A DNA stretch of 64,000 bases, from contig NZ_JAKSYO010000069.1 in the NCBI RefSeq assembly GCF_022829635.1, positions 1-64,000 of the forward strand, given 5' to 3'. A model generated the notes under the pieces. The model was not told the origin of the DNA, did no database searches, and worked only from the letters and a program-made list of their open reading frames with translations. Position 1 is the stretch's first letter; the number at the start of each line of letters is the position of its first letter. Positions 35,385 to 45,004 of the stretch are shown one piece after another. The translations under genes were made by a program, and so were the position numbers. Source of the stretch: Methylobacterium sp. E-066 (GTDB lineage: Bacteria; Pseudomonadota; Alphaproteobacteria; Rhizobiales; Beijerinckiaceae).

Positions 35385-35999
35385 TCACGGTGTCGGTTTT
35401 GCGGCGAGCATGCCGTCGGCGCGCTGGCGAAGGAACTTCACCACCGCGTCGGCACCGCCGGCCTTCAGCGGCGCGGACAGCGCGTTGCGCTGGGCCGCGA
35501 TCTCGCTGACGTCACCGTTGAGCAACACGTCCTGAATACGGTTGCCGGCATTGACCACGAAGTCGACCGCCGAATCGTCGCCGTCGGCGGCGGTGACGCG
35601 GGTCGGCACCACGCGCTGGCTGCCGCGCTCCTCGACCTTCGGGGTCACGTCGAACTTGCCGCCGGCCGCCCGGGCCAGGCGATTGGCGTAGGTCACGGTC
35701 AGGCTGCGCTTGAACGCGTCGGTGACCGCCTCCTGCTGCTCCGGGGTAAAGCTCGACCATTTCGAGCCGACCGCGACGCGGGCCATGGCCGGGAAGTCGA
35801 ACGCCTTCTCGAGGGCCGGCCCCACCGCCGCGACCCGCGCGGGCAGGGGGCTCGGGCCGTCCTTCAGGGCGGCGGTGAAAGCCGCGTAGAGATCGCGCAC
35901 GGTCTGCACCGCGGGATCGTCCGCCGCCCAGGCCGAGACCGGAGCGAGGAGGGGGGCGGCCAGCAGGGCTACGGCCGCGAGCCGACGGGTCAGGCGCAC
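35385..35999 (-). CDS. hpnM: HpnM, MlaC/Ttg2D-like periplasmic protein
   Basis: 204 aa. Signal peptide 1-25 (ending AWAA), then the toluene-tolerance/MlaC fold (FDFPAMARVAVGSKWSSFTPEQQEAVTDAFKRSL, TYANRLA, DFVVNAGNRIQDVLLNGDVSEIAAQRN). MlaC-type proteins carry lipids across the periplasm, so hopanoid shuttling with HpnN or HpnL is plausible. Its start overlaps the hpnL stop by 10 bases, showing tight coupling. Confidence 0.92.
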   Translation of the reverse strand: MRLTRRLAAVALLAAPLLAPVSAWAADDPAVQTVRDLYAAFTAALKDGPSPLPARVAAVGPALEKAFDFPAMARVAVGSKWSSFTPEQQEAVTDAFKRSLTVTYANRLARAAGGKFDVTPKVEERGSQRVVPTRVTAADGDDSAVDFVVNAGNRIQDVLLNGDVSEIAAQRNALSAPLKAGGADAVVKFLRQRADGMLAAKPTP

Positions 36000-37102
36000 T
36001 TCTTCAACTCCTCGCCCTCGCCGATCCGCGAGCCCATGCGGGGCGGGGCGTAGCTGTAGAACGGGCCGAGCGTCGCCGGCTGCGGGACCATCTTGGCGGA
36101 ACGGCCAATCGCGGCCTCGGGCTCACGCTCCGCATCGGCGGCGGTCTCGGCCGTGAGCTTGGCCTCGATCCGGTGCCAGAGCAGCAGGCCCGGCACGCCG
36201 ACGCCGAGATCGGCGAAGCGCTTGACCAGCGACAGGGCCAGGGCCGCCTCGGCGGGAATATTGAACAGGCCGCAGAGCGCGATCAGTCCACCCTCCTGGG
36301 CCCCCAGGGCGCCCGGCACCGCGAAGGCCGCGCCACGGACCGCCTGAGCCAGGCTCTCGATCACCAGAGCCTGCGCGAAATCGACCGGATAGCCCATGAA
36401 ATGCAGGCAGACATAGACTTCGAGGGTGCCAATGACCCAGCCCGCCAGGTGGATGACCAGGGCCGCGACGAAGCGGCCGTGGTTGCCGTACATCCGGCGC
36501 AGGCTGTCGTAGAGCTGGTCGATCGCGCCGAAGGCGCGCCATTCGCGACCCGAGGCGAAGCGGCTCATCAGGCCCTGGATGATCCGGTGCCCGGCCCGCC
36601 GCTGGATCAGGTAGAAGGCGCCCAGCGCCGGCACCGCGACCGCGAGGCCGCCCGCCACCGTCCGGGCGATGGGTCCGTCGCCGGCGATCAGGACCAGCAG
36701 GCCGAGGCCGATCACCGTGAACAGGAGCTGCGTCAGCGCCTGCGTCATCAGGTCCACGAACATGCTGGCGCCGGCCATAGCGCCCGGGACGCCGCGCTTG
36801 GACATCAGCCGGGCGCCGACGAAGTCGCCGCCCACCGTCGCCACCGGCAGCAGCGTGTTGATTCCCTCGCGGACGAACCGCAGCGACACGCAGTCGCCGA
36901 GCCTGGCGGCGCCCGCCGGGAACACGACGTGCCAGCCGAGCCCCGCCCAGGCGACGGCGGCGACACGGGCCACCACCACCAGGGCGGCGCCCCAGCCGGC
37001 GCTCATGACGGCGGCCGACACGTCCTCCAGGCCGGAGGACATGAACAGGCCGACGACCGTGCAGAGACCGGCGATCGAGGCCAAGGTCGTCAGGCGCTTC
37101 AT
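35990..37102 (-). CDS. hpnL: HpnL, hopanoid-associated membrane protein
   Basis: 370-aa protein with about eight membrane helices, of the lysylphosphatidylglycerol-synthase transmembrane (UPF0104/YbhN) family. Motifs REGINTLLPVATVGGDFVGARL and RGAAFAVPGALGAQEGGLIALC are typical of HpnL. Its role in hopanoid metabolism is unproven; lipid flipping is a family-based guess. It is the first gene of the minus-strand hopanoid operon and diverges from the amidinotransferase gene with a 210-base shared promoter region. Confidence 0.92.
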   Translation of the reverse strand: MKRLTTLASIAGLCTVVGLFMSSGLEDVSAAVMSAGWGAALVVVARVAAVAWAGLGWHVVFPAGAARLGDCVSLRFVREGINTLLPVATVGGDFVGARLMSKRGVPGAMAGASMFVDLMTQALTQLLFTVIGLGLLVLIAGDGPIARTVAGGLAVAVPALGAFYLIQRRAGHRIIQGLMSRFASGREWRAFGAIDQLYDSLRRMYGNHGRFVAALVIHLAGWVIGTLEVYVCLHFMGYPVDFAQALVIESLAQAVRGAAFAVPGALGAQEGGLIALCGLFNIPAEAALALSLVKRFADLGVGVPGLLLWHRIEAKLTAETAADAEREPEAAIGRSAKMVPQPATLGPFYSYAPPRMGSRIGEGEELKKCA

Positions 37103-37312
37103 AATGGTCTTTCAAGCTCGCAAATGGCTTGATGCGGGAAATCGGTCACGGTCGCGGCAGAAATAGGTCCGGGCGACCAAGAACGTTTCTGCCACGTTGC
37201 AGCACGGATTACCGGTGTCTATCACCCGTTTGACACACCGGGAGCCAAAGCGGTGGCCGGGCCGAAGCGCCCGAGCAGAAGACCGCGGCACGTCGCAGAA
37301 GGGGCACACGTC

Positions 37313-38488
37313 ATGGAGCGCGAATCACCGATCACGGCCGTCGAGGCCGTGAGCGACGACACGCATGCCGGCGGCCTCCGGGGCGGAATGGAGCCCGGCA
37401 TCCCGGCGCCTCACTCCCCGGTCATGGCCTGGAACGAGTGGGACCCGCTGGAGGAGGTGATCGTCGGATCCCTCGACGGCGCCACCATCCCGACTCACCA
37501 CCTGACGGTGATCTTCAACCTGCCGCGGGCGGCCCAGCCGTTCTACCGCTTCGCCAGCGGCTGGAAATACCCCAAGTTCATGAAGAAGCTGGCGCAGCAG
37601 GAGCTCGACAACTTCATCAAGATCCTGGCCGGCGAGGGCGTCAAGATCCGCCGCCCCGACGCGGTGGACTTTTCCCGCAAATTCAAGGCTCCGCGCTGGA
37701 CCTCCCGGGGCTTCTGCGTCGCCTGCCCGCGCGACCCGTATCTGGTCATCGGCGACGAGATCATCGAGAGCCCGATGTGCTGGCGCTCGCGCTACTTCGA
37801 GGGCGACGCCTACCGGTCGCTGTTCAAGGAGTATTTCCGCGCCGGCGCCCGCTGGACCTCGGCCCCGCGGCCGCAGCTGACCGACGACCTCTACAATTAC
37901 GATTACCGGGTGCCGAACCTGAAGGCCGGCGAGCCGATGCAGTTCACGGTCAACGAGTTCGAGCCGGTCTTCGACGCCGCCGACTTCGTCCGCTGCGGCC
38001 GCGACCTGTTCGTGACCCGCTCGAACGTCACCAACCTGATGGGCATCGAGTGGCTGCGCCGCCATCTCGGCCCGGGCTTCCGCATCCACGAGATCGAGAG
38101 CCGCTGCCCGCAGCCGATGCACATCGACTCGTCGTTCATGCCGCTGGCCCCCGGCAAGGTGCTGGTGAACCCGGACTATATCGACGTCGAGAAGCTCCCC
38201 GCCGTGCTCAAGAAGTGGGACGTGCTGATCGCCCCGCGCCCCGACCCGGTCGAGGGCTTCATGAGCAAGATCTCGATGTGCTCGCCCTGGACCTCGATTA
38301 ACGTCCTGGCGATCACCGAGAAGAAGATCGTCGTCGACCAGAGCCAGCCGACGCTGATCAAGGCGCTCAAGGATTGGGGCTTCGACCCGATCCCGGCGCC
38401 GTTCCTCAGCTACGGCCCGTTCGGCGGCTCGTTCCACTGCGCCACCCTCGACGTCCGCCGCCGCGGCGTGCTGAAGTCGTATTTTTAG
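37313..38488 (+). CDS. Amidinotransferase (glycine/inosamine-phosphate type), putative guanidino-hopanoid enzyme
   Basis: 391-aa enzyme of the AGAT/StrB1 family, which moves the amidino group of arginine to an amine. The catalytic triad is in place: Asp221 in EPVFDAADF, His270 in CPQPMHIDSSF and Cys376 in GGSFHCATLDVRR; the Asp-to-His distance (49) equals that of human AGAT (254 to 303). GAAGGGG precedes the ATG at 37313; the open frame extends to 37253 without a better start. It is divergent from the hpnL-M-I-J-K operon, which makes an aminocyclitol hopanoid. I infer that it amidinates that aminocyclitol, giving the guanidino cyclitol ether reported from Methylobacterium. The alternatives are guanidinoacetate-like or unrelated aminocyclitol products. 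Confidence 0.88.
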   Translation: MERESPITAVEAVSDDTHAGGLRGGMEPGIPAPHSPVMAWNEWDPLEEVIVGSLDGATIPTHHLTVIFNLPRAAQPFYRFASGWKYPKFMKKLAQQELDNFIKILAGEGVKIRRPDAVDFSRKFKAPRWTSRGFCVACPRDPYLVIGDEIIESPMCWRSRYFEGDAYRSLFKEYFRAGARWTSAPRPQLTDDLYNYDYRVPNLKAGEPMQFTVNEFEPVFDAADFVRCGRDLFVTRSNVTNLMGIEWLRRHLGPGFRIHEIESRCPQPMHIDSSFMPLAPGKVLVNPDYIDVEKLPAVLKKWDVLIAPRPDPVEGFMSKISMCSPWTSINVLAITEKKIVVDQSQPTLIKALKDWGFDPIPAPFLSYGPFGGSFHCATLDVRRRGVLKSYF

Positions 38489-38553
38489 GGTCTGTTCGCA
38501 CTGACGACCTCCATCGCGGGTCGTTGGCGATCACCGGACATCCGAACCTCTCC

Positions 38554-38676
38554 CCTCATCCTGAGGTGCCGAGCGATCAACGATCGCTCGTCCTCGAAGG
38601 AGCCCTCCATGATCCACCGCGAACTCTGGAGGGCTCCTTCGAGGGCGCCGCTGCGCGTCGCCACCTCAGGATGAGG
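38554..38676. repeat. Nested palindromic repeat (CCTCATCCTGAGG type)
   Basis: Outer 15-bp arms CCTCATCCTGAGGTG (38554-38568) and its complement (38662-38676) enclose an 18-bp inverted repeat (38592-38609 with 38627-38644) and a small hairpin GAGCGATC-AAC-GATCGCTC (38571-38589). The words CCTCATCCTGAGG and CTCGAAGGAGCCCTCC are widespread intergenic repeats in Rhizobiales genomes. It follows the amidinotransferase gene. Confidence 0.75.
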
Positions 38677-38746
38677 TCGAGGATGGGATAGACCGGTCGA
38701 GCATGCCTTCCGATGAGTCCGCTCCGGAAAGCAGACGACCGCACAT

Positions 38747-39757
38747 TCACGGCGCCGAAATCCCCGCGATCAGTGCCTTGTTGAACCCCTCGGGGTCGGA
38801 CATCTGCGGCGCGTGGCCCAGTGCCGGGAACTCCACGAGCCTAGCCCCCGGGATCGCCTTGGCGGCCGCCTTGCCGAGTTCCGGGTAGTTCCCGAGCGAC
38901 GCCCGCACCTCCGGCGGGGCGAGGTCCTTGCCGATCGCCGTGTTGTCCTTCTGGCCGATCATCAGCAGGGTCGGCACCGCGATCTGCGGCAGCCGGTAGA
39001 CCACCGGCTGGGTCAGGATCATGTCGTAGAGGAGCGCCGAGTCCCAGGCGACCGCCTCCTTGCCCGGGCCGGCGTTGAGCCCCGCCAGCATCGTCACCCA
39101 GGGCTCGTAGCGCGGCTCCCACTGGCCGGCGTAGTAGGTCGCGGTCTCGTAGGCGCGGATCGACGCCGCCGAGACCTTCAGCTCGCGCTGGTACCATTGC
39201 TCCACGGAGGTCGGCGGCACGCCCTTGGCGCTCCAATCCTCCAGCCCGATCGGGTTGACCAGCACCAGCTGCGCCACGTCCTTCGGGTAGAGCAGGGCGT
39301 AATGCGCGGCCAGCATGCCGCCGGTGGAATGGCCCACCAGGATCGGCCGCGCGATCCCGAGCGTGTCGAGCAGGGCGCGGGTGTTCTCGGCGAGTTGCCG
39401 GAACGTGAACTGGTAGGCGGCCGGCTTGCTCGACTTGCAGAACCCGATCTGGTCCGGGGCGATCACCCGGTAGCCGGCGCCGATCAGCGCCCGGATCTGG
39501 CTCTCCCAGGTCGCCGCGCAAAAGTTTTTGCCGTGGAGCAGCACGACGGTGCGACCGTTCGGTTTTTCTGGCCGGACGTCGAGATAGGCCATCTGCAAGG
39601 GCTGGCGCTGCGACGTGAAGGCGTAGCGCTCCACCGGGAACGGGTACGCGAACGCGTCGAGTTCGGGGCCATAGGCCGGATCCATCAGCGGCTCGGCGCC
39701 GGCGCCGGAGAGCGTCAGGGCCAGCAGGACAGCGGATGCAAGCGTCGATCGGAGCAT
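38747..39757 (-). CDS. Exported alpha/beta hydrolase
   Basis: 336 aa. Signal peptide about 1-21, oxyanion region VVLLHGKNFCAATWE (about 71-85), nucleophile Ser144 in GHSTGG and a C-terminal catalytic His in LVEFPALGHAPQMSDP. The substrate is unknown; relatives include secreted esterases and haloperoxidase-like hydrolases. It is a single gene, divergent from the next one, with a nested palindromic repeat at its 3' end. Confidence 0.85.
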   Translation of the reverse strand: MLRSTLASAVLLALTLSGAGAEPLMDPAYGPELDAFAYPFPVERYAFTSQRQPLQMAYLDVRPEKPNGRTVVLLHGKNFCAATWESQIRALIGAGYRVIAPDQIGFCKSSKPAAYQFTFRQLAENTRALLDTLGIARPILVGHSTGGMLAAHYALLYPKDVAQLVLVNPIGLEDWSAKGVPPTSVEQWYQRELKVSAASIRAYETATYYAGQWEPRYEPWVTMLAGLNAGPGKEAVAWDSALLYDMILTQPVVYRLPQIAVPTLLMIGQKDNTAIGKDLAPPEVRASLGNYPELGKAAAKAIPGARLVEFPALGHAPQMSDPEGFNKALIAGISAP

Positions 39758-39928
39758 GGATGGCCTGAATGCCTCAGCGACGTGAGGCGCCGCGCTGGCC
39801 GCTCAGATCGGGCATCGGGGCCGTCCTGTCCAATCGGCGAGGGCGCGCATCTTCGCGGCTGCGTCGGCCCGCGCTATCTCTGGGGCGTATCGCCGGTCCC
39901 CGATGCGGTGCGCAGGAGCTTAACCCCA

Positions 39929-40414
39929 ATGCGTCTCCCCACCCTGGCCGTCCTCACGGGCGCCCTGGTCCTCGCTGCGATGCCGGCCCGGGCCGTGGAT
40001 GCCTGCGACGCCCTCGCCGCCAAGGTGATCCGGATCACCGGCGCCTCGCTCGCCGGGCGGGAGGGCCCGTTCGCGGTGTTCCGGGCGCAGGATGCCGAGC
40101 GGATGAGCCTCGATTGCCGGGCGCCGGCCCGGATCACGATCGCCTCCCGCGACCGGGAGCCGCCTCCGGCCTACTTCACCCTGGTGGGGCTGGCCGCCCA
40201 AGCCCTCACCGGGGCGGATGTCCCCGCCGCCGAGGTGCTGGCGCTCAACCTCCATCAGGACAGCCTGCTGGCCGACGCGCCGCAGCGGGGCGGCACCGGC
40301 CGGGCGTTGATGCTGTGCGAGACCGGACCCCGGACGGATGCGCTCCGGGACGACCTCACGGTCTGCCGGGTCGCGCCCCGGGCCGGGGTTTCGCGAATCC
40401 GCCGCGCGGGGTAG
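39929..40414 (+). CDS. Exported hypothetical protein
   Basis: 161 aa with a signal peptide (about 1-23, ending PARA-V). The mature part has three cysteines and ends in basic residues; no domain recognised. The ATG at 39929 has AGGAG about 9 bases upstream. It ends 10 bases before kdsA, so it is likely co-transcribed with it. Function unknown. Confidence 0.65.
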   Translation: MRLPTLAVLTGALVLAAMPARAVDACDALAAKVIRITGASLAGREGPFAVFRAQDAERMSLDCRAPARITIASRDREPPPAYFTLVGLAAQALTGADVPAAEVLALNLHQDSLLADAPQRGGTGRALMLCETGPRTDALRDDLTVCRVAPRAGVSRIRRAG

Positions 40415-40424
40415 AGCGCAAGCC

Positions 40425-41279
40425 ATGTCGACACGCGAAACACCCGGCCCCGTCGTTCAAGTCGGCGAAGCGCGCTTCGCCAACCACCTGCCGCTCACGC
40501 TGATCGCCGGGCCATGCCAGCTCGAAGGGCGTAATCACGCCCTGGAGATCGCCGCCGCGCTCAAGGAGATGGCGGCGGGCCTCGGGATCGGCCTCGTGTT
40601 CAAGACCTCGTTCGACAAGGCCAACCGGACCTCCGGCACCGCGGCAAGGGGCATCGGCCTCGAAGGCGCTTTGCCGGTCTTCGCCGAGATCCGCGAGAGC
40701 CTTGGGCTGCCGGTGCTCACCGACGTGCACGCCGCCGAGCACTGCGCCCCGGCCGCCGAGGCGGTGGACGTGCTCCAGATCCCGGCCTTCCTGTGCCGCC
40801 AGACCGACCTCCTCCTGGCGGCCGCCGCCACGGGCCGAGCGGTCAACATCAAGAAGGGCCAGTTCCTGGCGCCCTGGGACATGAAGCACGTCGCCGCCAA
40901 GGTGACGGAGGCCGGCAACCCGAACGTCATCGTCACCGAGCGGGGCGCCTCGTTCGGCTACAACACCCTGGTCTCGGACATGCGCAGCCTGCCGATCATG
41001 GCGCAGGTGACCCACGGCGCGCCAGTGGTGTTCGACGCGACCCATTCGGTGCAGCAGCCCGGCGGGCAGGGCGCCAGCTCCGGCGGCCAGCGGGAATTCG
41101 TCGCCGTGCTGGCCCGTGCCGCGGTGGCGGTCGGCGTCGCCGGGGTGTTCATCGAGACCCATCCCGATCCGGACCGGGCGCCCTCGGACGGCCCCAACAT
41201 GGTCGCCCTGCGCGACATGCCGGCCCTACTCGAAGAGCTGATCGCCTTCGATCGCCTCGCCAAGAAGCGCCACGCCTGA
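40425..41279 (+). CDS. kdsA: 3-deoxy-8-phosphooctulonate synthase
   Basis: 284-aa aldolase that condenses phosphoenolpyruvate with arabinose 5-phosphate to give KDO 8-phosphate for lipopolysaccharide. Motifs [38 protein letters not shown] and [17 protein letters not shown] are typical. The cysteine in IAGPC is the metal ligand that marks the metal-dependent class; metal-independent enzymes have Asn there. Converges on the methyltransferase gene, with both stop codons inside one hairpin. Confidence 0.96.
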   Translation: MSTRETPGPVVQVGEARFANHLPLTLIAGPCQLEGRNHALEIAAALKEMAAGLGIGLVFKTSFDKANRTSGTAARGIGLEGALPVFAEIRESLGLPVLTDVHAAEHCAPAAEAVDVLQIPAFLCRQTDLLLAAAATGRAVNIKKGQFLAPWDMKHVAAKVTEAGNPNVIVTERGASFGYNTLVSDMRSLPIMAQVTHGAPVVFDATHSVQQPGGQGASSGGQREFVAVLARAAVAVGVAGVFIETHPDPDRAPSDGPNMVALRDMPALLEELIAFDRLAKKRHA

Positions 41280-41291
41280 TTGGCGTCAGGC
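41274..41291. terminator. Hairpin shared by two convergent stop codons
   Basis: GCCTGA (41274-41279) pairs with TCAGGC (41286-41291) across a 6-base loop. The kdsA stop is in one arm and the methyltransferase stop in the other. The short stem and absence of a U tract make termination uncertain. Confidence 0.3.
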
Positions 41292-41954
41292 CGGCTGGAG
41301 CACGTGGATGCGCAGGGGCTGGACCAGGGCGTAGCGCCCGTCGGCCTCGCGCTCGGCCGCGGCGCGGAACGCCGCCTCCACCACCGGCCGCCGCGCCCTT
41401 ATCGTCGCCTCGCGGGCCGGATCGACTGCGCTGACCCGCGCCAGGAAGGCGTCGAGTGCCGCGAAGGTCTCACGCCGCGCCACCGTCACGTCCTGCCGGC
41501 ATAGAAAGGCGCCGCTCGCGAGCGCCGCCGCGATGGCGTCTTGAGCGGCGGCTCGCACTGCGGTCTCGTCCTCGATCGGCCGCAGGGCGTCGAAGAAGCT
41601 GCCCTCGGCCAGTGGCTCGACGACCACCAGGATGCCGTCCGGCACCAGGATCCGCGCGGCCTCGGCCAAGGCGGCGGCCGGGTCGGGCACGTGGTGCAGG
41701 GCGTTGAGCATCACGGCCCCGTCGAAGCTCCCATCGGGAAACGGCAGCGCCTCGGCCGAGGCGGCCTCGAACCGCGCGCCCGGCACCGCGAACCGGGCCT
41801 TCTCCAGCGCTGCCGCGCCCGGATCGACGCCGGTGACCGCCGCGCCGTCTTCTGCGAGCCGCTGCGCCAGGGTCCCGGCACCGCAGCCGATATCGAGGAC
41901 GCGCTTGCCCGGAAGCGGTGCGAAGGTCTCGCGGATCAGCGTCAGGGCATCCAT
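41286..41954 (-). CDS. Class I SAM-dependent methyltransferase
   Basis: 222 aa from the ATG at 41954, which has GGAGAG seven bases upstream; the frame can begin ten codons earlier at 41984. The SAM-binding motif is VLDIGCGAGTLAQRL, with the acidic ribose loop VTGVDPG and FDGAVMLNALHHVPDP (motif IV of UbiE/Methyltransf_11 type). Substrate unknown. Single gene convergent with kdsA. Confidence 0.85.
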   Translation of the reverse strand: MDALTLIRETFAPLPGKRVLDIGCGAGTLAQRLAEDGAAVTGVDPGAAALEKARFAVPGARFEAASAEALPFPDGSFDGAVMLNALHHVPDPAAALAEAARILVPDGILVVVEPLAEGSFFDALRPIEDETAVRAAAQDAIAAALASGAFLCRQDVTVARRETFAALDAFLARVSAVDPAREATIRARRPVVEAAFRAAAEREADGRYALVQPLRIHVLQPA

Positions 41955-42270
41955 CGCAGGGCTCTCCGGACTGGCGCCAGTCATGGGCGCCGGCGGACCT
42001 AAGCACAGTCCCGCTTGGAACGGGATGCACGGATCGGCGTCATACCCGCTGAGACCGCCCGGCCGCCGAAGACTTGAACCGGCCGCCGCGTCACGAGCGC
42101 GAAGCCGGCCAAGACCCGCCGATCCCGGCGCTACGGTGCGGAAAATATTCGCAAGTCCAGCGACGGACAGTTTCGCAAACTCAGGACCGGTGAGGCGCAG
42201 TGTCAGCGCGCCGCGGAGATGAACCGCCGTTCACCAAATCATCATCATCCGAAATGGCCCGCGAAAACTT

Positions 42271-42296
42271 GGAACCCTCCGCCCAGCGGCCACGTT
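42271..42296 (+). promoter_or_regulatory. EcfG-type general stress promoter
   Basis: GGAACC (42271-42276), a 16-base spacer and CGTT (42293-42296) match the consensus of the alphaproteobacterial PhyR-EcfG sigma factor exactly in both boxes and spacing. It lies 37 bases before the start of the Gly/Tyr-rich exported protein, leaving a short leader. The rest of 41985-42270 holds nothing recognised. Confidence 0.8.
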
Positions 42297-42333
42297 AATG
42301 GGCATGTTCGATCGAGGATCGAGAAGGTACATT

Positions 42334-42675
42334 ATGCGCAAGATTGGTATCATCGCCACCGCCGCCGCCCTGGCTCTCGGCAGCGTCGCTGCCACGACCG
42401 GCGCCGAGGCCCGTCCGTACGGCTTCCATGGCGGTTACGGCCATGGCGGTGGCTACGGCTACCGGGGCGGACGTCGCGGCATCGGCACCGGTGCGGCCAT
42501 CGGTCTCGGCATCGCCGGCTTGGCGGCTGGTGCGGTCGCCGCCGGTGCGGCCAACAACTACTACAACGGCGGCTACGGTGGGTACGGCGGCGGTTACGGC
42601 TACGCCCCGGCCTATGGCGCTCCGGCTTACGGGTACGGTGCTCCCGCCTACGGCTACTATGGCTCGCCCTACTAA
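42334..42675 (+). CDS. Gly/Tyr-rich exported protein
   Basis: 113 aa. Signal peptide about 1-26 (ending GAEA), a GYGHGGGYGYRGGRRG stretch, a hydrophobic glycine-zipper-like segment (GTGAAIGLGIAGLAAGAVAAGA, about 50-70) and a C-terminal run of GYG/APAYG repeats. Such glycine-zipper plus GY-tail proteins are thought to sit in or on the outer membrane. GAGAAGG precedes the ATG at 42334. Driven by an EcfG-type promoter and closed by its own terminator, so it is a stand-alone stress-induced gene. Confidence 0.78.
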   Translation: MRKIGIIATAAALALGSVAATTGAEARPYGFHGGYGHGGGYGYRGGRRGIGTGAAIGLGIAGLAAGAVAAGAANNYYNGGYGGYGGGYGYAPAYGAPAYGYGAPAYGYYGSPY

Positions 42676-42700
42676 GGGCAGCGATCCGGACGGATCGGAG

Positions 42701-42729
42701 GGCGACCGGCGCGAGCCGGTCGCCTTTTT
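42701..42729 (+). terminator. Rho-independent terminator
   Basis: Stem GGCGACCGGC / GCCGGTCGCC (42701-42710 with 42715-42724), GCGA loop, then five T residues. Ends the Gly/Tyr-rich gene 26 bases after its stop and lies 11 bases from the end of convergent queF. Confidence 0.9.
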
Positions 42730-42739
42730 CGTATGTGGC

Positions 42740-43192
42740 TCAGCGCCCGCGATAGGGTGCGACCCCGGTCTCAGGCAGCCAGATCGTCTTGGGCGGCTCG
42801 CCGGTCTGCCAGAACACGTCGATCGGAATGCCGCCGCGCGGATACCAATAGCCGCCGATGCGCAGGTAGCGCGGCTCGAGCAGGTCGCGCAGCCGCTTGC
42901 CGATCGCCACCGTGCAATCCTCGTGGAACGCCCCGTGGTTGCGGAAGGCGCCGAGGTAGAGCTTCAGCGACTTCGACTCCACCAGCCAATCGCCGGGCAC
43001 GTAATCGATCACCAGGATCGCGAAATCCGGCTGGCCGGTGACCGGGCAGATCGAGGTGAACTCGGGCGCGGTGAAGCGCGCCACATAGTCGGTGTCGGCA
43101 TGCGGGTTCGGCACCCGGTCGAGGCGGGCCTCAGTGGGCGAGGCGGGCAGCGGCGTGGCCTGGCCGAGTTGGAGCGTCTCAGATGTGGTCAT
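42740..43192 (-). CDS. queF: NADPH-dependent preQ0 reductase
   Basis: 150-aa unimodular enzyme that reduces 7-cyano-7-deazaguanine to preQ1 in queuosine synthesis. The covalent-adduct cysteine is Cys49 in [14 protein letters not shown], and the QueF motif [20 protein letters not shown] binds NADPH. The ATG at 43192 gives the usual length; the frame runs on to 43357 only because it reads through a palindromic repeat. Confidence 0.95.
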   Translation of the reverse strand: MTTSETLQLGQATPLPASPTEARLDRVPNPHADTDYVARFTAPEFTSICPVTGQPDFAILVIDYVPGDWLVESKSLKLYLGAFRNHGAFHEDCTVAIGKRLRDLLEPRYLRIGGYWYPRGGIPIDVFWQTGEPPKTIWLPETGVAPYRGR

Positions 43193-43224
43193 GCCGCCCG
43201 TATAGATCCGGACAGTTTTGGATT

Positions 43225-43317
43225 CAAAAGGGCTGAGCCCTTTTGCGGGTCGAGGGTGGAGCCCCGGTTCATGGGGGCTCTGCCCCCATACCCCGGCCAA
43301 AGGGCTGAGCCCTTTGG
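43225..43317. repeat. Multi-hairpin intergenic repeat, copy 3
   Basis: CAAAAGGGC-TGA-GCCCTTTTG (43225-43245), an imperfect GGGT-GGA-GCCC, TGGGGGC-TCT-GCCCCCA (43272-43288) and CCAAAGGGC-TGA-GCCCTTTGG (43297-43317), linked by GCGGGTC as in the other copies. It lies between the divergent queF and eno genes. Confidence 0.7.
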
Positions 43318-43410
43318 GATCCGCGGACCCTGAGTGCCGGCACGTGGGGGTTGTCATGACGCGTGCACAGGCAGCGCCTACGCTGGTGCTTGCCGCCGAA
43401 CGCGGCTTGA

Positions 43411-44778
<1,368 letters not shown>

Positions 44779-44785
44779 ATGCGCA

Positions 44786-44823
44786 CACGTCTTCCCTCCC
44801 CAGCTTGTGGGAGGGAAGACGTG
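44786..44823 (+). terminator. Long stem-loop 3' of eno
   Basis: A perfect 15-bp stem (44786-44800 with 44809-44823, loop CAGCTTGT) begins 8 bases after the eno stop. There is no U tract; it may stabilise the 3' end or stop transcription with Rho. Confidence 0.55.
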
Positions 44824-44904
44824 GGCCGTCTCTCAAATCGCCGCTGATCTCGAAACCATCGTCGAAACGGTCTCCATCAGGATCGCCGGCCTAAAACATC
44901 CCGC

Positions 44905-45000
44905 ACCGTCATTGCGAGCGCAGCGAAGCAACCCAGGGAACCGCAACATTCTGAGATCGCGCGCTGCACTGGGTTGCTTCGCTGCGCTCGCAATGACGGT
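44905..45000. repeat. 32-bp inverted repeat (GTCATTGCGAGCGCAGCGAAGC type)
   Basis: Arms of 32 bases (44905-44936 and 44969-45000) are exact complements with a 32-base loop. The core CGTCATTGCGAGCGCAGCG is a very common intergenic palindrome in Rhizobiales. It abuts the stop codon of the cyclase gene. Confidence 0.85.
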
Positions 45001-45004
45001 GACA

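Noticed and set aside
42740-43357. Longer queF with 55 extra N-terminal residues
   Set aside because: The extension reads through a palindromic repeat; QueF family length fits the start at 43192.
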